From Campylobacterota bacterium (GTDB taxonomy: Bacteria; Campylobacterota; Campylobacteria; Campylobacterales; JAADDG01): a stretch of 11,891 nucleotides of DNA. Where the stretch lies: the NCBI GenBank assembly GCA_013154075.1, contig JAADDG010000067.1:1-11891 (forward strand). The letters are read 5' to 3'. Made by a program: the position numbers and the translations under genes. Every line of letters starts with the position of its first letter. The stretch's first letter is position 1. Below, in pieces: positions 1 to 7,007 of this stretch. The notes beneath the pieces are model-generated. The model was not told where the DNA came from. It made no database searches and saw only the letters and a list, made by a program, of their open reading frames with translations.

Positions 1-9
1 TAATTAAAA

Positions 10-79
10 GCCAAAAAGAAACTAATTTTCAAGCGAGCAACTTTAGTTAAATAGTTTAACTAAATTTTATTTTTTTGGC
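10..79. terminator. AT-rich nested hairpin, probable terminator of a gene left of the window
   Basis: An inner 10-bp stem pairs 42-51 with 55-64 around a 3-base loop (TAG). It is followed on the plus strand by a T-rich run (65-76). An outer arm, GCCAAAAA at 10-17, is exactly complementary to TTTTTGGC at 72-79, so a larger nested structure is possible. This would suit a terminator for a plus-strand gene ending left of the window. The inner stem is nearly all A-T, so it is weaker than a classical terminator. Confidence 0.4.
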
Positions 80-191
80 CATTTTTCTTTATTTTTTAAT
101 CAAAAATCGTTTTATTAGCTTTTTTATGAATTTTAGTTCAATAAATCAACTATTTTTAAATTTTTTAAGTATATTTTAATAATGTTTGAAA

Positions 192-197
192 TATAAT
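192..197 (+). promoter_or_regulatory. -10 box of the cysteine-rich gene
   Basis: A perfect TATAAT lies 29 bases before the ATG at 227. The region upstream (about 100-190) is almost pure A/T with no recognisable -35 hexamer, as is usual for Campylobacterota promoters. A strong Shine-Dalgarno, AAGGAGG at 214-220, stands 6 bases before the ATG and fixes that start. Confidence 0.55.
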
Positions 198-226
198 CTT
201 AATATATATCCTTAAGGAGGTATGTC

Positions 227-757
227 ATGGGTAACAAAGGTTGGTACAATTGCGAGACAAACTGCGGACATGCAAAAGAGCTACAAATCGAATATCACGA
301 AAATCCTCTTTTCTTGGAGATTTGCTGTAAAGCCGGAAAATGCATAGACGTATGCGAAGGTTCGTCAAACGGTATGGGGCTTGAGAGAGCTCATCCATGT
401 TTCAAAATCAAATGGGGAGACGGTCCTGAAGACAGACTCGAAACCGACGACGTAGAGATCATGTGTCTTGTGGCTAAAAACTGCTTTAGCGATATAGCCT
501 TTGAAGATATTGAGATCAAAGATATCATAATAAGCAGCACAAACGTCGTAAATAACGGATCTATTTTGATAAAACCCTGCAAAAACATATACATCAAAAA
601 GTTAGATCCATGCAAAGAGGCGACAAGAGAGATAGTGCTTATTACAAGAAGAGCCGCTCCGGGAGAATACATAGTGCATTTGGTTTATGAATATACGGTA
701 TGCGGAGTAAGAAAAGAGAGACGAGTGGATTTCCTTATGAATCTTACGGCAAGCTAA
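227..757 (+). CDS. Cysteine-rich protein of unknown function (176 aa)
   Basis: I do not recognise the family. The protein has about a dozen cysteines in 176 residues, many as near pairs (C9/C13, C33-C34, C39/C43, C80/C86, C118/C128, C159). It has no signal peptide or membrane segment, so it is probably cytoplasmic, where so many cysteines suggest metal binding or redox-active thiols rather than structural disulfides. The middle carries a WGDG segment followed by an acidic ETDDVE stretch. The C-terminal half alternates hydrophobic residues and has a PGEY turn, which looks like a beta-sandwich. The start is firm because of the AAGGAGG site 6 bases upstream and a TATAAT box 29 bases upstream. 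The gene is monocistronic: it has its own promoter, and a hairpin spans its stop codon. Function is open; a metal-binding or surface-associated beta protein is only a guess. Confidence 0.85.
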   Translation: MGNKGWYNCETNCGHAKELQIEYHENPLFLEICCKAGKCIDVCEGSSNGMGLERAHPCFKIKWGDGPEDRLETDDVEIMCLVAKNCFSDIAFEDIEIKDIIISSTNVVNNGSILIKPCKNIYIKKLDPCKEATREIVLITRRAAPGEYIVHLVYEYTVCGVRKERRVDFLMNLTAS

Positions 758-782
758 GCCCTAAAGGGGCTTGGCTTTATTT
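751..782 (+). terminator. Hairpin terminator between convergent genes
   Basis: An 11-bp stem (751-761 with 767-777, one T-G wobble) closes a 5-base loop and runs into TATTTA. The TAA of the plus-strand gene (755-757) lies inside the left arm, and the TAA of the minus-strand FliL-like gene (777-779) begins at the last stem base. On the plus strand it is a reasonable Rho-independent terminator. On the minus strand the wobble becomes an A-C mismatch and no U-run follows, so its role for the opposing operon is less certain. Confidence 0.6.
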
Positions 783-1160
783 ACAGCAGCCCTCTTTCTT
801 AAGCTCTTTTATTAAATTTCTTATAGTTATATTGTCCGCTTCCATCAGCTTCAAAATCAAAATCTCATCCACCTCCACCCCATATTTCTTATCCAAATAT
901 TTTATAAGCAGACTTTTAAACTCCTCTTTGCCTTTGGAAGTCATCAAATCTTCAAAAAAGAAGCTGCCAACTACGATATTCAAAGCATCCAAAACCCTAT
1001 CTTGATTCACTTTAAGATCTCTCCCTTCAAAAACCATAGAGAGATCTATCTTGACAAGCTGGCTGTTTTTGGAATAGATATCGGCTTTGAAATTTCTCAC
1101 TTCAAAAGTATCGGCATTCAAATAAAATAGAAAAAAAACTATCAAAAAGATCTTTCTCAT
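777..1160 (-). CDS. FliL-like exported protein (127 aa)
   Basis: The first 16 residues form a signal peptide or N-terminal membrane anchor: MRK, a hydrophobic stretch, then NA before DTF. The remainder matches the general plan of FliL, the flagellar basal-body protein that associates with the stator. It has a beta segment with hydrophobic alternation (VKIDLSMVFEG), then a helix (RVLDALNIVVG), then the characteristic region of hydrophobics followed by the FEDLMTSKGKEEFKSLL stretch (about 69-85), and a last strand near ILILKLMEAD. It ends in Gly-Cys-Cys-Lys. The assignment is from pattern similarity, not a search. Its ATG overlaps the TGA of the upstream helicase (TCAT at 1157-1160 on the plus strand), so the two are probably translationally coupled. 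No flagellar gene is visible nearby, so it may be a stand-alone FliL paralogue rather than the flagellar FliL. Confidence 0.65.
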   Translation of the reverse strand: MRKIFLIVFFLFYLNADTFEVRNFKADIYSKNSQLVKIDLSMVFEGRDLKVNQDRVLDALNIVVGSFFFEDLMTSKGKEEFKSLLIKYLDKKYGVEVDEILILKLMEADNITIRNLIKELKKEGCCK

Positions 1161-2488
1161 CCATTCGCCTCCTCTTCCTCTACTCTCAAAATTTTGGCAT
1201 TTTTATAAAAATCTTTAACTTTTTCGCTAACTTCAACCACCCTTTTTATATATCTCTCAAAATTCCCTCTCTCGTAAACTATCCCAAGATTTTTAGGATC
1301 CGTAGCTCTGCTTAAAGCTACGTAAAATTGGCTTTTTGCAAAAATATTGTTTACGTTGCAAACCAGCTTATCTATGCTCATCCCTTGAGATTTATGGATA
1401 GTGATTCCGTAAGCGCTCTTTAGAGGATATTGTCTCAAAGAGGCCAAAACCTCCTCATTCAAGCTATCTTCTTTCTCATCATAGCTTATTTTGCTCAAAA
1501 CATACTCCAAAGGCTCCACATCCACTTCCACTCCATCCTCTTTCCTGACTCTCACCACTCCCTTTTCGATAGAGATTACGGTAGCTCTCTCACCGTTATA
1601 AAAGAGATCCTTTTTATTGGAAGTAAAAATAACTTTAGAATCTACCTTCAATCTCAAATCTTTCTCAACGGGCAAATTTTTAAGCCAATTATCCACGCTC
1701 TTTTGGGTCAAACTCTCATCCTCGATTCTCAACTCGGATTCAAGCTCTATAAAAGGATTTTTAAGTTTTTTTAGATTCTCCTCATTATAATCGGAAGCTT
1801 CCATATTGGTACCAAAAAGCACGGTAGCATCCTCTTTATAAACATCTTTAGGCTTTTTTAAAAGCCTTTTTAAATATTCTATTACCTCATCATCACATTC
1901 GGCAACTCTCAATTTTTTTAAAACATTTACAAACTCTCTATCGGTAGCTCTTTTCGGAGAGGTAAGTTCTATAATGAGGGGATCTAAACTATTCCAAGCG
2001 GAACTCTCAAAAGCATAAAGAAAATCAAAAAGAGAATCCTTCTTCTCATCTCTCTTTTTTCTTACGGGAGGAAGCTGAAAAAAATCTCCCACAAGCAGAA
2101 TTTTTCCATCAAATTCCGCTTCTTTCAGCCTATAATAAATCATATCCAAAAGATCGGCCGAGATCATACTAATCTCGTCTATCACCAAAAGATCGCATCT
2201 TTTCAAAATTTTATTAAGATCTCTTATCCGTTTGGCGTTTCTTTTATCATAGTTTTTGAGTTCTCGAAAATCACCGCTGATTCCGAAAACAAAAAAACTA
2301 TGCACGGTATAACCGCCCACATTCACGGCGGCTATTCCCGTACTTCCCAAGGCCACTACATTTTTACGATCTTTTTTATAAAACTCTATTATCTCTTTTA
2401 CAAGATAGCTTTTGCCAACTCCCGCTCCCCCCGTCAAAAAGACGTTATTGCTTTTTAAGCTATCTACAACGATATCAAATTCGCTCAC
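1157..2488 (-). CDS. Pif1/RecD2-like SF1B DNA helicase (443 aa)
   Basis: This is an ATP-dependent 5'-3' DNA helicase of the Pif1-like group in superfamily 1B, presumably acting on replication, repair or recombination intermediates in the cytoplasm. Visible motifs in order are Walker A GGAGVGKS (20-27), motif Ia STGIAA (49-54), Walker B DEISM (104-108), motif III GDFFQLPPV (134-142), a motif IV-like TVLFGTNMEASDYN (from 222), the late motif AYGITIHKSQGMSID (359-373) and motif VI QFYVALSRATDPKNL (387-401). All key catalytic residues are present and the length is normal for a short bacterial Pif1-like protein. The start is GTG (2486-2488), backed by an AAGAAGGGA Shine-Dalgarno just upstream and a TATAAT box 29 bases upstream. 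The stop overlaps the start of the FliL-like gene by 4 bases. A gene symbol is not assigned because bacterial Pif1-like and RecD-like proteins are easily confused. Confidence 0.9.
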   Translation of the reverse strand: MSEFDIVVDSLKSNNVFLTGGAGVGKSYLVKEIIEFYKKDRKNVVALGSTGIAAVNVGGYTVHSFFVFGISGDFRELKNYDKRNAKRIRDLNKILKRCDLLVIDEISMISADLLDMIYYRLKEAEFDGKILLVGDFFQLPPVRKKRDEKKDSLFDFLYAFESSAWNSLDPLIIELTSPKRATDREFVNVLKKLRVAECDDEVIEYLKRLLKKPKDVYKEDATVLFGTNMEASDYNEENLKKLKNPFIELESELRIEDESLTQKSVDNWLKNLPVEKDLRLKVDSKVIFTSNKKDLFYNGERATVISIEKGVVRVRKEDGVEVDVEPLEYVLSKISYDEKEDSLNEEVLASLRQYPLKSAYGITIHKSQGMSIDKLVCNVNNIFAKSQFYVALSRATDPKNLGIVYERGNFERYIKRVVEVSEKVKDFYKNAKILRVEEEEANG

Positions 2489-2508
2489 AAAATCCCTTCT
2501 TACATTTT

Positions 2509-2526
2509 GGCTATATAATTATAGCC
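2509..2526. promoter_or_regulatory. Dyad containing the -10 box of the helicase gene
   Basis: A 7-bp inverted repeat, GGCTATA and TATAGCC, is separated by TAAT. Read on the minus strand it contains TATAAT (2518-2523), 29 bases before the GTG start of the helicase. That matches the -10-to-start spacing seen for other genes in the window. No T-run follows on the minus strand, so a promoter or operator is more likely than a terminator for the preceding gene. Confidence 0.4.
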
Positions 2527-2534
2527 TATCAACA

Positions 2535-5192
2535 TCAGGGATTCGGAGTAAACGAAATATCCGCGCTATAATCCTTATCGCTATAACTCAAAGCCAAAAT
2601 AGTAACTCTATCTCCCTTTTTTACACTGAAAGTTTCATCTATCCTATCCGTAATACCTTTATACACATTCCATCTGCTCGTATCCACCCACGGAGAGAAA
2701 CATCCTTTAGAGCTTACGGCAAACATCATATATTTGTTCGACTCCATATGCACTCTCACCTCTCCGTCACTTCCGGCAACAAAAGTATAATAATCTCTAC
2801 CTTCGGAAGCTTCTCCGTCTTTTCCCGGTCTTATGGAGGCTTTGAAACTTACGTTAGCCGCTTTATCTATGTCGTTTAAAGGTTCCAAAACTTCGGCATG
2901 GTCGCAATCGTTATTAGGCTCCTTATCGAATTTCACAATCGGATGGGTTTGATTATCCTCGCTTTTTTCATATTCGATCACCAAAACGGGCGCTTTCGAA
3001 GCATCCGTATCGAAATCGTAAGCTTTTATGATACACTCCTCATCCACACACTCTTTAGTAGGCTCTATTATGAAAGTTATCGGATTTCCGCTCTCCCAAT
3101 CATCTCTGCCTACTATCTTTTTGACCAAAGAGCTCAAATCGGGAGTCTCATAAGCTTCATCGCTCTCCCAAACCACATCTCTCCACTCCACTTTATTCTC
3201 GCTTTTGACTCTGTTTGTGATATCGAAAGTATCGCCCTCCTCAAAAGGAGCGGATGAGCCGACATTTTCCGCATATATTTCGAAAGAGGCCGGTTTGTCG
3301 GGATCGGAGTCGTTTTTGGATATGAATTTGATATAGGCTTTGATTATCTTCGCGTCCTTTGGCAAATCCACGGAAGCAAACCTATATCCGGCAACGCTTC
3401 TGAAACTTCCTATATCTGTTTTGATAACTCCCATATCGTTTACGATATCGCTCTCTTTTACCTCTATCCCTCCGCCGGTATAAACATATCCGGTAAACTC
3501 TATAAGCTCGCCCTCTATAGCATCGTCGTTTTTATCCGAAATAGGCACTTGCAAACTCTCTACGGTAGTGTTTTGATCGCTCTTTTTATTAACCGTAGTC
3601 TTTTGACTGTTTTCATTATTTTGCAAATCGCTCTCATTAGAAGAAGTGGAAACTTTCGCACTTACCTCCACATCTCCTTCACTCAAAGCCTTTAGAGTCA
3701 ATTTTATAGATACGGATTCGTTCGAATCCAAAGCTCCGTTTACATCACACTGCGCGCCGTTTTTATCTATCACGCAAGATACTCTCTCTCCTTCGGCCTT
3801 CTCTATCTTCGCATCTCCTACTACGGATATGAGGGCTTTTACGTCTCTTGCCTCAGCTTCTCCCTTATTTAATATATCTATATCATAAACTATTTCCTCT
3901 CCCACCAAAACGGGATCTCTCTCATCTTTTATATTCACGCTCACATCGGCTTTTTTAGGAACGAAACCGGTAGGTTCGAAATCTATATTCATCTCATATT
4001 TTTTATTACTATAACTCAAAGCCAAAATATCCACTCTTTGATTTGCCGCTACGTTTATAGTTTTGACTACGTGATTGCTTATACCTCTTTGAATATTCCA
4101 TTTGGTGGAATCGACCCAAGGAGAAAAACAGCCCTTATCGCTTATGGCAAACCACATATTTTTATCCGATTTGAGCTCTATTTTCAAAACTCCCTCCACA
4201 TCCGGCGCAAAATGATAATAATCTCTCGCTTCCGCTCCTTCGCCGTTTTCATTGGGAGTAATCTCTCCTTTTGCACTATAGTGTACGCTATCTACCGCTT
4301 TGTCCAAAGCTTCTATCACTTCCGATTCATCGCAACTGTTATTTGGCTCTATATCCGCTTGAGAGGGATTTGGACTCTCTTTGTCGTCATCTATTATTAC
4401 CCCTTTGGCTTTTGGTTTTTGCAAAACGGCATTTACGGGATCGGAAAGCTCCACTTCAAAATACTCGTCTCCTTCAATCTCCTTATCTCCTATCACGGAT
4501 ACCGTTACCTCTTTTTTCACCTCTCCCGGAGCAAAAACCACTCTTATATCTTTAGCTTCGTAATCTTCTCTCTCTTTAGCACTTCCATCTTTTGTCTTAA
4601 ACGCAACATCGATCTCTTTATCGGAAGGCTTATCGAGAGTTACGCTAAAAACCATATCCGAAGTTCCGCTATCACCCTCTTTTAGGCTCGAATCGGAAAC
4701 GGAAACTTTCGAAAGGCTTATCGGAGGCTCGTTATCGGGTATGAACTCTATGGAGGCTTGGTAGTTTCTCGGCCATCTGCACATAGCCAAGAAATTGACT
4801 CTCTCGCCAGCATTTACATGAAAACTCTTCTCGGCTTTATTGGAAAACCCTTTTAATATATTCCATACATCACACTTAGGAACACCTATCCAAAAATACA
4901 TATTTCCCGTAGCGCTGAAACTAACCTTTACGGTTCCGCTAACGGCGGGAGTGAAATAGAAGTAGTCTCTATCGTAATCGGGCTTTTTGTTTACTTCGTC
5001 ATATTTTGTAGATACGATAGTTCCGGTTATCACCTCGCTTATGTGATAGCTTGTCCCATCCAAAGCCAAAATTTTCACAGCCTTGGCACAACTATCGTCC
5101 GGCTCGACCTCACTCTGAGCAGCCATCAGCTGATAATTAAATAAACTAAAGAAAAACAATAAGGCATAAAATAAATTTCTACTTTTCTTCAT
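2535..5192 (-). CDS. Large exported Calx-beta / PPC-like multidomain protein (885 aa)
   Basis: This is a secreted or surface protein of unknown role with an adhesin-like domain set. Residues 1-25 are a Sec signal peptide ending near LMAA. Then come PPC-like unit A (about 27-152, Cys 35, 107, 138), Calx-beta (about 157-270, ending in IIDDD, likely calcium-binding), PPC-like unit B (about 277-408, Cys 287 and 355), a DUF11/CARDB-like Ig-fold domain (about 412-536), a DNRLRE-like beta-sandwich (about 545-742, with the YETPDLSSLVKKIVGR signature), and a second unit B (about 752-885, Cys 763 and 831). No LPXTG, autotransporter barrel or other anchor is visible. An in-frame ATG at 5234 would add 14 residues, but it lies upstream of the -10 box (5223-5228). 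The ATG at 5192 follows an AAAAAGGAG site, so I chose it. The first 400 residues are paralogous to the neighbour at 6934-5333. Confidence 0.88.
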   Translation of the reverse strand: MKKSRNLFYALLFFFSLFNYQLMAAQSEVEPDDSCAKAVKILALDGTSYHISEVITGTIVSTKYDEVNKKPDYDRDYFYFTPAVSGTVKVSFSATGNMYFWIGVPKCDVWNILKGFSNKAEKSFHVNAGERVNFLAMCRWPRNYQASIEFIPDNEPPISLSKVSVSDSSLKEGDSGTSDMVFSVTLDKPSDKEIDVAFKTKDGSAKEREDYEAKDIRVVFAPGEVKKEVTVSVIGDKEIEGDEYFEVELSDPVNAVLQKPKAKGVIIDDDKESPNPSQADIEPNNSCDESEVIEALDKAVDSVHYSAKGEITPNENGEGAEARDYYHFAPDVEGVLKIELKSDKNMWFAISDKGCFSPWVDSTKWNIQRGISNHVVKTINVAANQRVDILALSYSNKKYEMNIDFEPTGFVPKKADVSVNIKDERDPVLVGEEIVYDIDILNKGEAEARDVKALISVVGDAKIEKAEGERVSCVIDKNGAQCDVNGALDSNESVSIKLTLKALSEGDVEVSAKVSTSSNESDLQNNENSQKTTVNKKSDQNTTVESLQVPISDKNDDAIEGELIEFTGYVYTGGGIEVKESDIVNDMGVIKTDIGSFRSVAGYRFASVDLPKDAKIIKAYIKFISKNDSDPDKPASFEIYAENVGSSAPFEEGDTFDITNRVKSENKVEWRDVVWESDEAYETPDLSSLVKKIVGRDDWESGNPITFIIEPTKECVDEECIIKAYDFDTDASKAPVLVIEYEKSEDNQTHPIVKFDKEPNNDCDHAEVLEPLNDIDKAANVSFKASIRPGKDGEASEGRDYYTFVAGSDGEVRVHMESNKYMMFAVSSKGCFSPWVDTSRWNVYKGITDRIDETFSVKKGDRVTILALSYSDKDYSADISFTPNP

Positions 5193-5222
5193 GATACACT
5201 CCTTTTTATACAAACATATTCT

Positions 5223-5228
5223 ATTATA
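5223..5228 (-). promoter_or_regulatory. -10 box of the 885-aa exported protein
   Basis: TATAAT on the minus strand ends 30 bases before the ATG at 5192. A Shine-Dalgarno, AAAAAGGAG, occupies 5199-5207. The upstream DNA is A/T-rich without a clear -35. Because this box lies inside the longer reading frame that begins at 5234, it argues against that upstream start. Confidence 0.5.
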
Positions 5229-5289
5229 TAGCAATTAATTTTTTATAAAGCTTAAATAATTCGAGAGTTTAAAATATCTTTAATGAAGA

Positions 5290-5318
5290 CTTTAAGAATA
5301 AGAGGCTAAAAAAGCCCC
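5290..5318 (-). terminator. Terminator after the DUF4214 protein gene
   Basis: On the minus strand GGGGCT pairs with AGCCTC (plus 5313-5318 with 5302-5307) around a loop of five T, with one G-T wobble. An A-run precedes it and a T-rich tail (TTATTCTT) follows. It sits 14 bases after the stop of the gene ending at 5333 and separates it from the promoter of the next paralogue, so the two paralogues are probably separate transcripts. Confidence 0.6.
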
Positions 5319-5332
5319 TTTTTTACGTAGAA

Positions 5333-6934
5333 TCAGTAAGAGAGTCTATTTGCCTTAATACCGTATTTTTTGGCTATAGCTCTAAATTCCGGAGAGTCTA
5401 TGAACATATCCACAACTTTATCTCTATCCAAAGAGCCGCTTTTTAGTTTATTCACCCAAAAATCATACCCCTCTTTATCGGGAGATCTTCCAAGAAGAGT
5501 CTCATAAGCTCTATTTACGAATTCTTCATCGGAAATATTTTGAGATTTAAATTCTTTTGAATCAAAAAAGTATCGAGCGAGATCCTCGGCGGTAGCATCA
5601 CCCTCTTTCAATCTCTTCTCCCAATACTCAAGTCCCTCTTCATCGGCATCTCTTTTCAAAATCTCTTTATAAAGCCTCTCTATGAAAGCCTGCAGATTAT
5701 CTTTAGGTTCAAGCGCTTTCGAGATAGGAGTGAACTCCACTTTCAACGCATACTCTTTCCTATCGTAGCTAAGAGCGAGAATATCCACTCTCTCACCCTT
5801 TTTTACGATAAAACTCTTATTGACGTTTGCGGTAGTGCCTCTTTGGATATTCCAAATTCTATCTCCCTCCCAAGGCAAAGCGCATCCTTTAGTACCTATG
5901 GTAAACCAGGTAGCTCTCTTCGAATCGAGCTCTATCGTGATATTTCCGTCAACCGCCGGAGTGAAGTGATAATAGTCTCTCCCCTCTTCTCCGTCATCTT
6001 CATAAGTTGGATCCACCACTCCTTTGGCTTTGAATTTGATAGGTTTATCGACTCCCTCAAGCTCAGAAATGAGCTCCGAAGAGGCGCAATCGTTGTTTGG
6101 TTCGATATCGAAAGAGGAAGGAATCACATACCCTTTATCATCATCAATTATCATTCCGGATACGCTTTTTGTAACGATATCGGCGTTTAGAGGTTTCTCA
6201 AGCTTTACTTCAAAAACCTCGTTTTGCTCCTTTTCGTCATCTCCTATCACAGGAACCGCCACCTCTTTTTTCACCTCTCCCGGAGAGAAAACCACTCTTT
6301 TATCGACGCTCTCGTAATCTTTACCCGCTTTGGCTCCTATATCGTAAGTCTTAAACTCCACTCCTACGTAAGAAGACGAAGGCTTATCCAAAGATATGGT
6401 AAAAATCATATCTCTTTTCATACCTCCGTCCCCTTCCGTAACAAAAGCCTTTTTGATAGAAACTTTGGGCTTGGAATCGCTCTCTTTTATAGGAATATAC
6501 TCTATTTGAGTCTGATAGTTTCTCGGATGTCTGCACATAGCCAAAATATTCACTCTCTCTCCCGCTTTGGCATAAAAAAGAGAGTCTACTTGAGAACCGA
6601 AATGAGAAGTTATATTCCATCTGCATGTAGGAACGCCGATAAAAAAGTTGGTAAATCCGGTGGAATTGAATTTCACTTTTATAATCCCGTCTTTTGCGGG
6701 AGTAAAATCGAAATAATCCCTATCGTAATCGGGTTTGTTCGTGCCGGGCTCCAAACCTTTCGATCTTGTTTCTCCTTTAAAAATAGCCGTGGTGTGGGTA
6801 TAAACTCCCTCAAGTTCACTTACTATGTTTCCCCCCAGACACTCGTCGTTAGGTTCGCTTTCGGTGGTTGCAAAAGACGAATTTACCAAAAACGCGGCCA
6901 AAACCATAGACAAAAACATTTTTTTCCTCATCAT
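5333..6934 (-). CDS. Exported Calx-beta / PPC-like protein with C-terminal DUF4214 (533 aa)
   Basis: This is a secreted protein paralogous to the N-terminal half of its downstream neighbour. Residues 1-22 are a signal peptide ending FA. Next come PPC-like unit A (about 24-148, Cys 32, 104, 134), Calx-beta (about 155-266, ending MIIDDD), PPC-like unit B (about 275-404, Cys 283 and 351), and two helical DUF4214 repeats (about 412-464 and 468-520), each with a hydrophobic-Tyr start, a GR or KR-D-x-x-G turn, a YW or FW pair and a SPEF or SKEF end. DUF4214 is known from large secreted and S-layer-like bacterial proteins; its function is not well defined. Two consecutive ATG codons (6934 and 6931) follow an AAAAGGAAGAG site, and I took the upstream one. 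Calcium binding by Calx-beta and a role in surface attachment or matrix are inferred from domain families. Confidence 0.88.
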   Translation of the reverse strand: MMRKKMFLSMVLAAFLVNSSFATTESEPNDECLGGNIVSELEGVYTHTTAIFKGETRSKGLEPGTNKPDYDRDYFDFTPAKDGIIKVKFNSTGFTNFFIGVPTCRWNITSHFGSQVDSLFYAKAGERVNILAMCRHPRNYQTQIEYIPIKESDSKPKVSIKKAFVTEGDGGMKRDMIFTISLDKPSSSYVGVEFKTYDIGAKAGKDYESVDKRVVFSPGEVKKEVAVPVIGDDEKEQNEVFEVKLEKPLNADIVTKSVSGMIIDDDKGYVIPSSFDIEPNNDCASSELISELEGVDKPIKFKAKGVVDPTYEDDGEEGRDYYHFTPAVDGNITIELDSKRATWFTIGTKGCALPWEGDRIWNIQRGTTANVNKSFIVKKGERVDILALSYDRKEYALKVEFTPISKALEPKDNLQAFIERLYKEILKRDADEEGLEYWEKRLKEGDATAEDLARYFFDSKEFKSQNISDEEFVNRAYETLLGRSPDKEGYDFWVNKLKSGSLDRDKVVDMFIDSPEFRAIAKKYGIKANRLSY

Positions 6935-6966
6935 CTCTCTTCCTTTTATAAACTAACATTTTAATA

Positions 6967-6972
6967 ATTATA
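6967..6972 (-). promoter_or_regulatory. -10 box of the DUF4214 protein gene
   Basis: TATAAT on the minus strand lies 32 bases before the ATG at 6934, within the 73-base gap after the lipoprotein gene. No -35 consensus is evident. I see no hairpin terminator in this gap, so some transcription may also come from the lipoprotein gene upstream. Confidence 0.45.
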
Positions 6973-7007
6973 ACACTTTCTTATTGAATAAAAGTAAAAA
7001 TTCTATT

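Noticed and set aside
1..226. Possible small RNA or riboswitch in the left AT-rich region
   Set aside because: Apart from the nested hairpin at 10-79 and the promoter near 192, there is only A/T-rich DNA with no G/C-containing conserved-looking structure.
2509..2526. Reading the dyad as a terminator of the 885-aa protein gene
   Set aside because: On the minus strand the stem is followed by AAAATG, not a T-run, and it contains a well-placed -10 box for the helicase gene.
4038..4685. Long plus-strand open frame (215 codons) inside the 885-aa gene
   Set aside because: It lies fully antisense to a clear multidomain coding region, has no Shine-Dalgarno, and its product is an unstructured-looking run of aromatic and Ile residues typical of a shadow frame.
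5232..5234. Upstream ATG giving a 14-residue longer version of the 885-aa protein
   Set aside because: The extra residues (starting MLYNRICLYKK) precede a perfect signal peptide, lack a Shine-Dalgarno, and start upstream of the likely transcription start.
2535..6934. Possible recent transposition or phage origin of the surface-protein pair
   Set aside because: No transposase, integrase, target-site duplication or tRNA is visible, and base composition looks like the flanking genes. Duplication is sufficient to explain the pair.
6224..6964. Plus-strand open frame of 246 codons antisense to the DUF4214 gene
   Set aside because: It is antisense to strongly supported domains, and its translation has no recognisable motif or initiation site. 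The openness follows from the codon use of the real gene.
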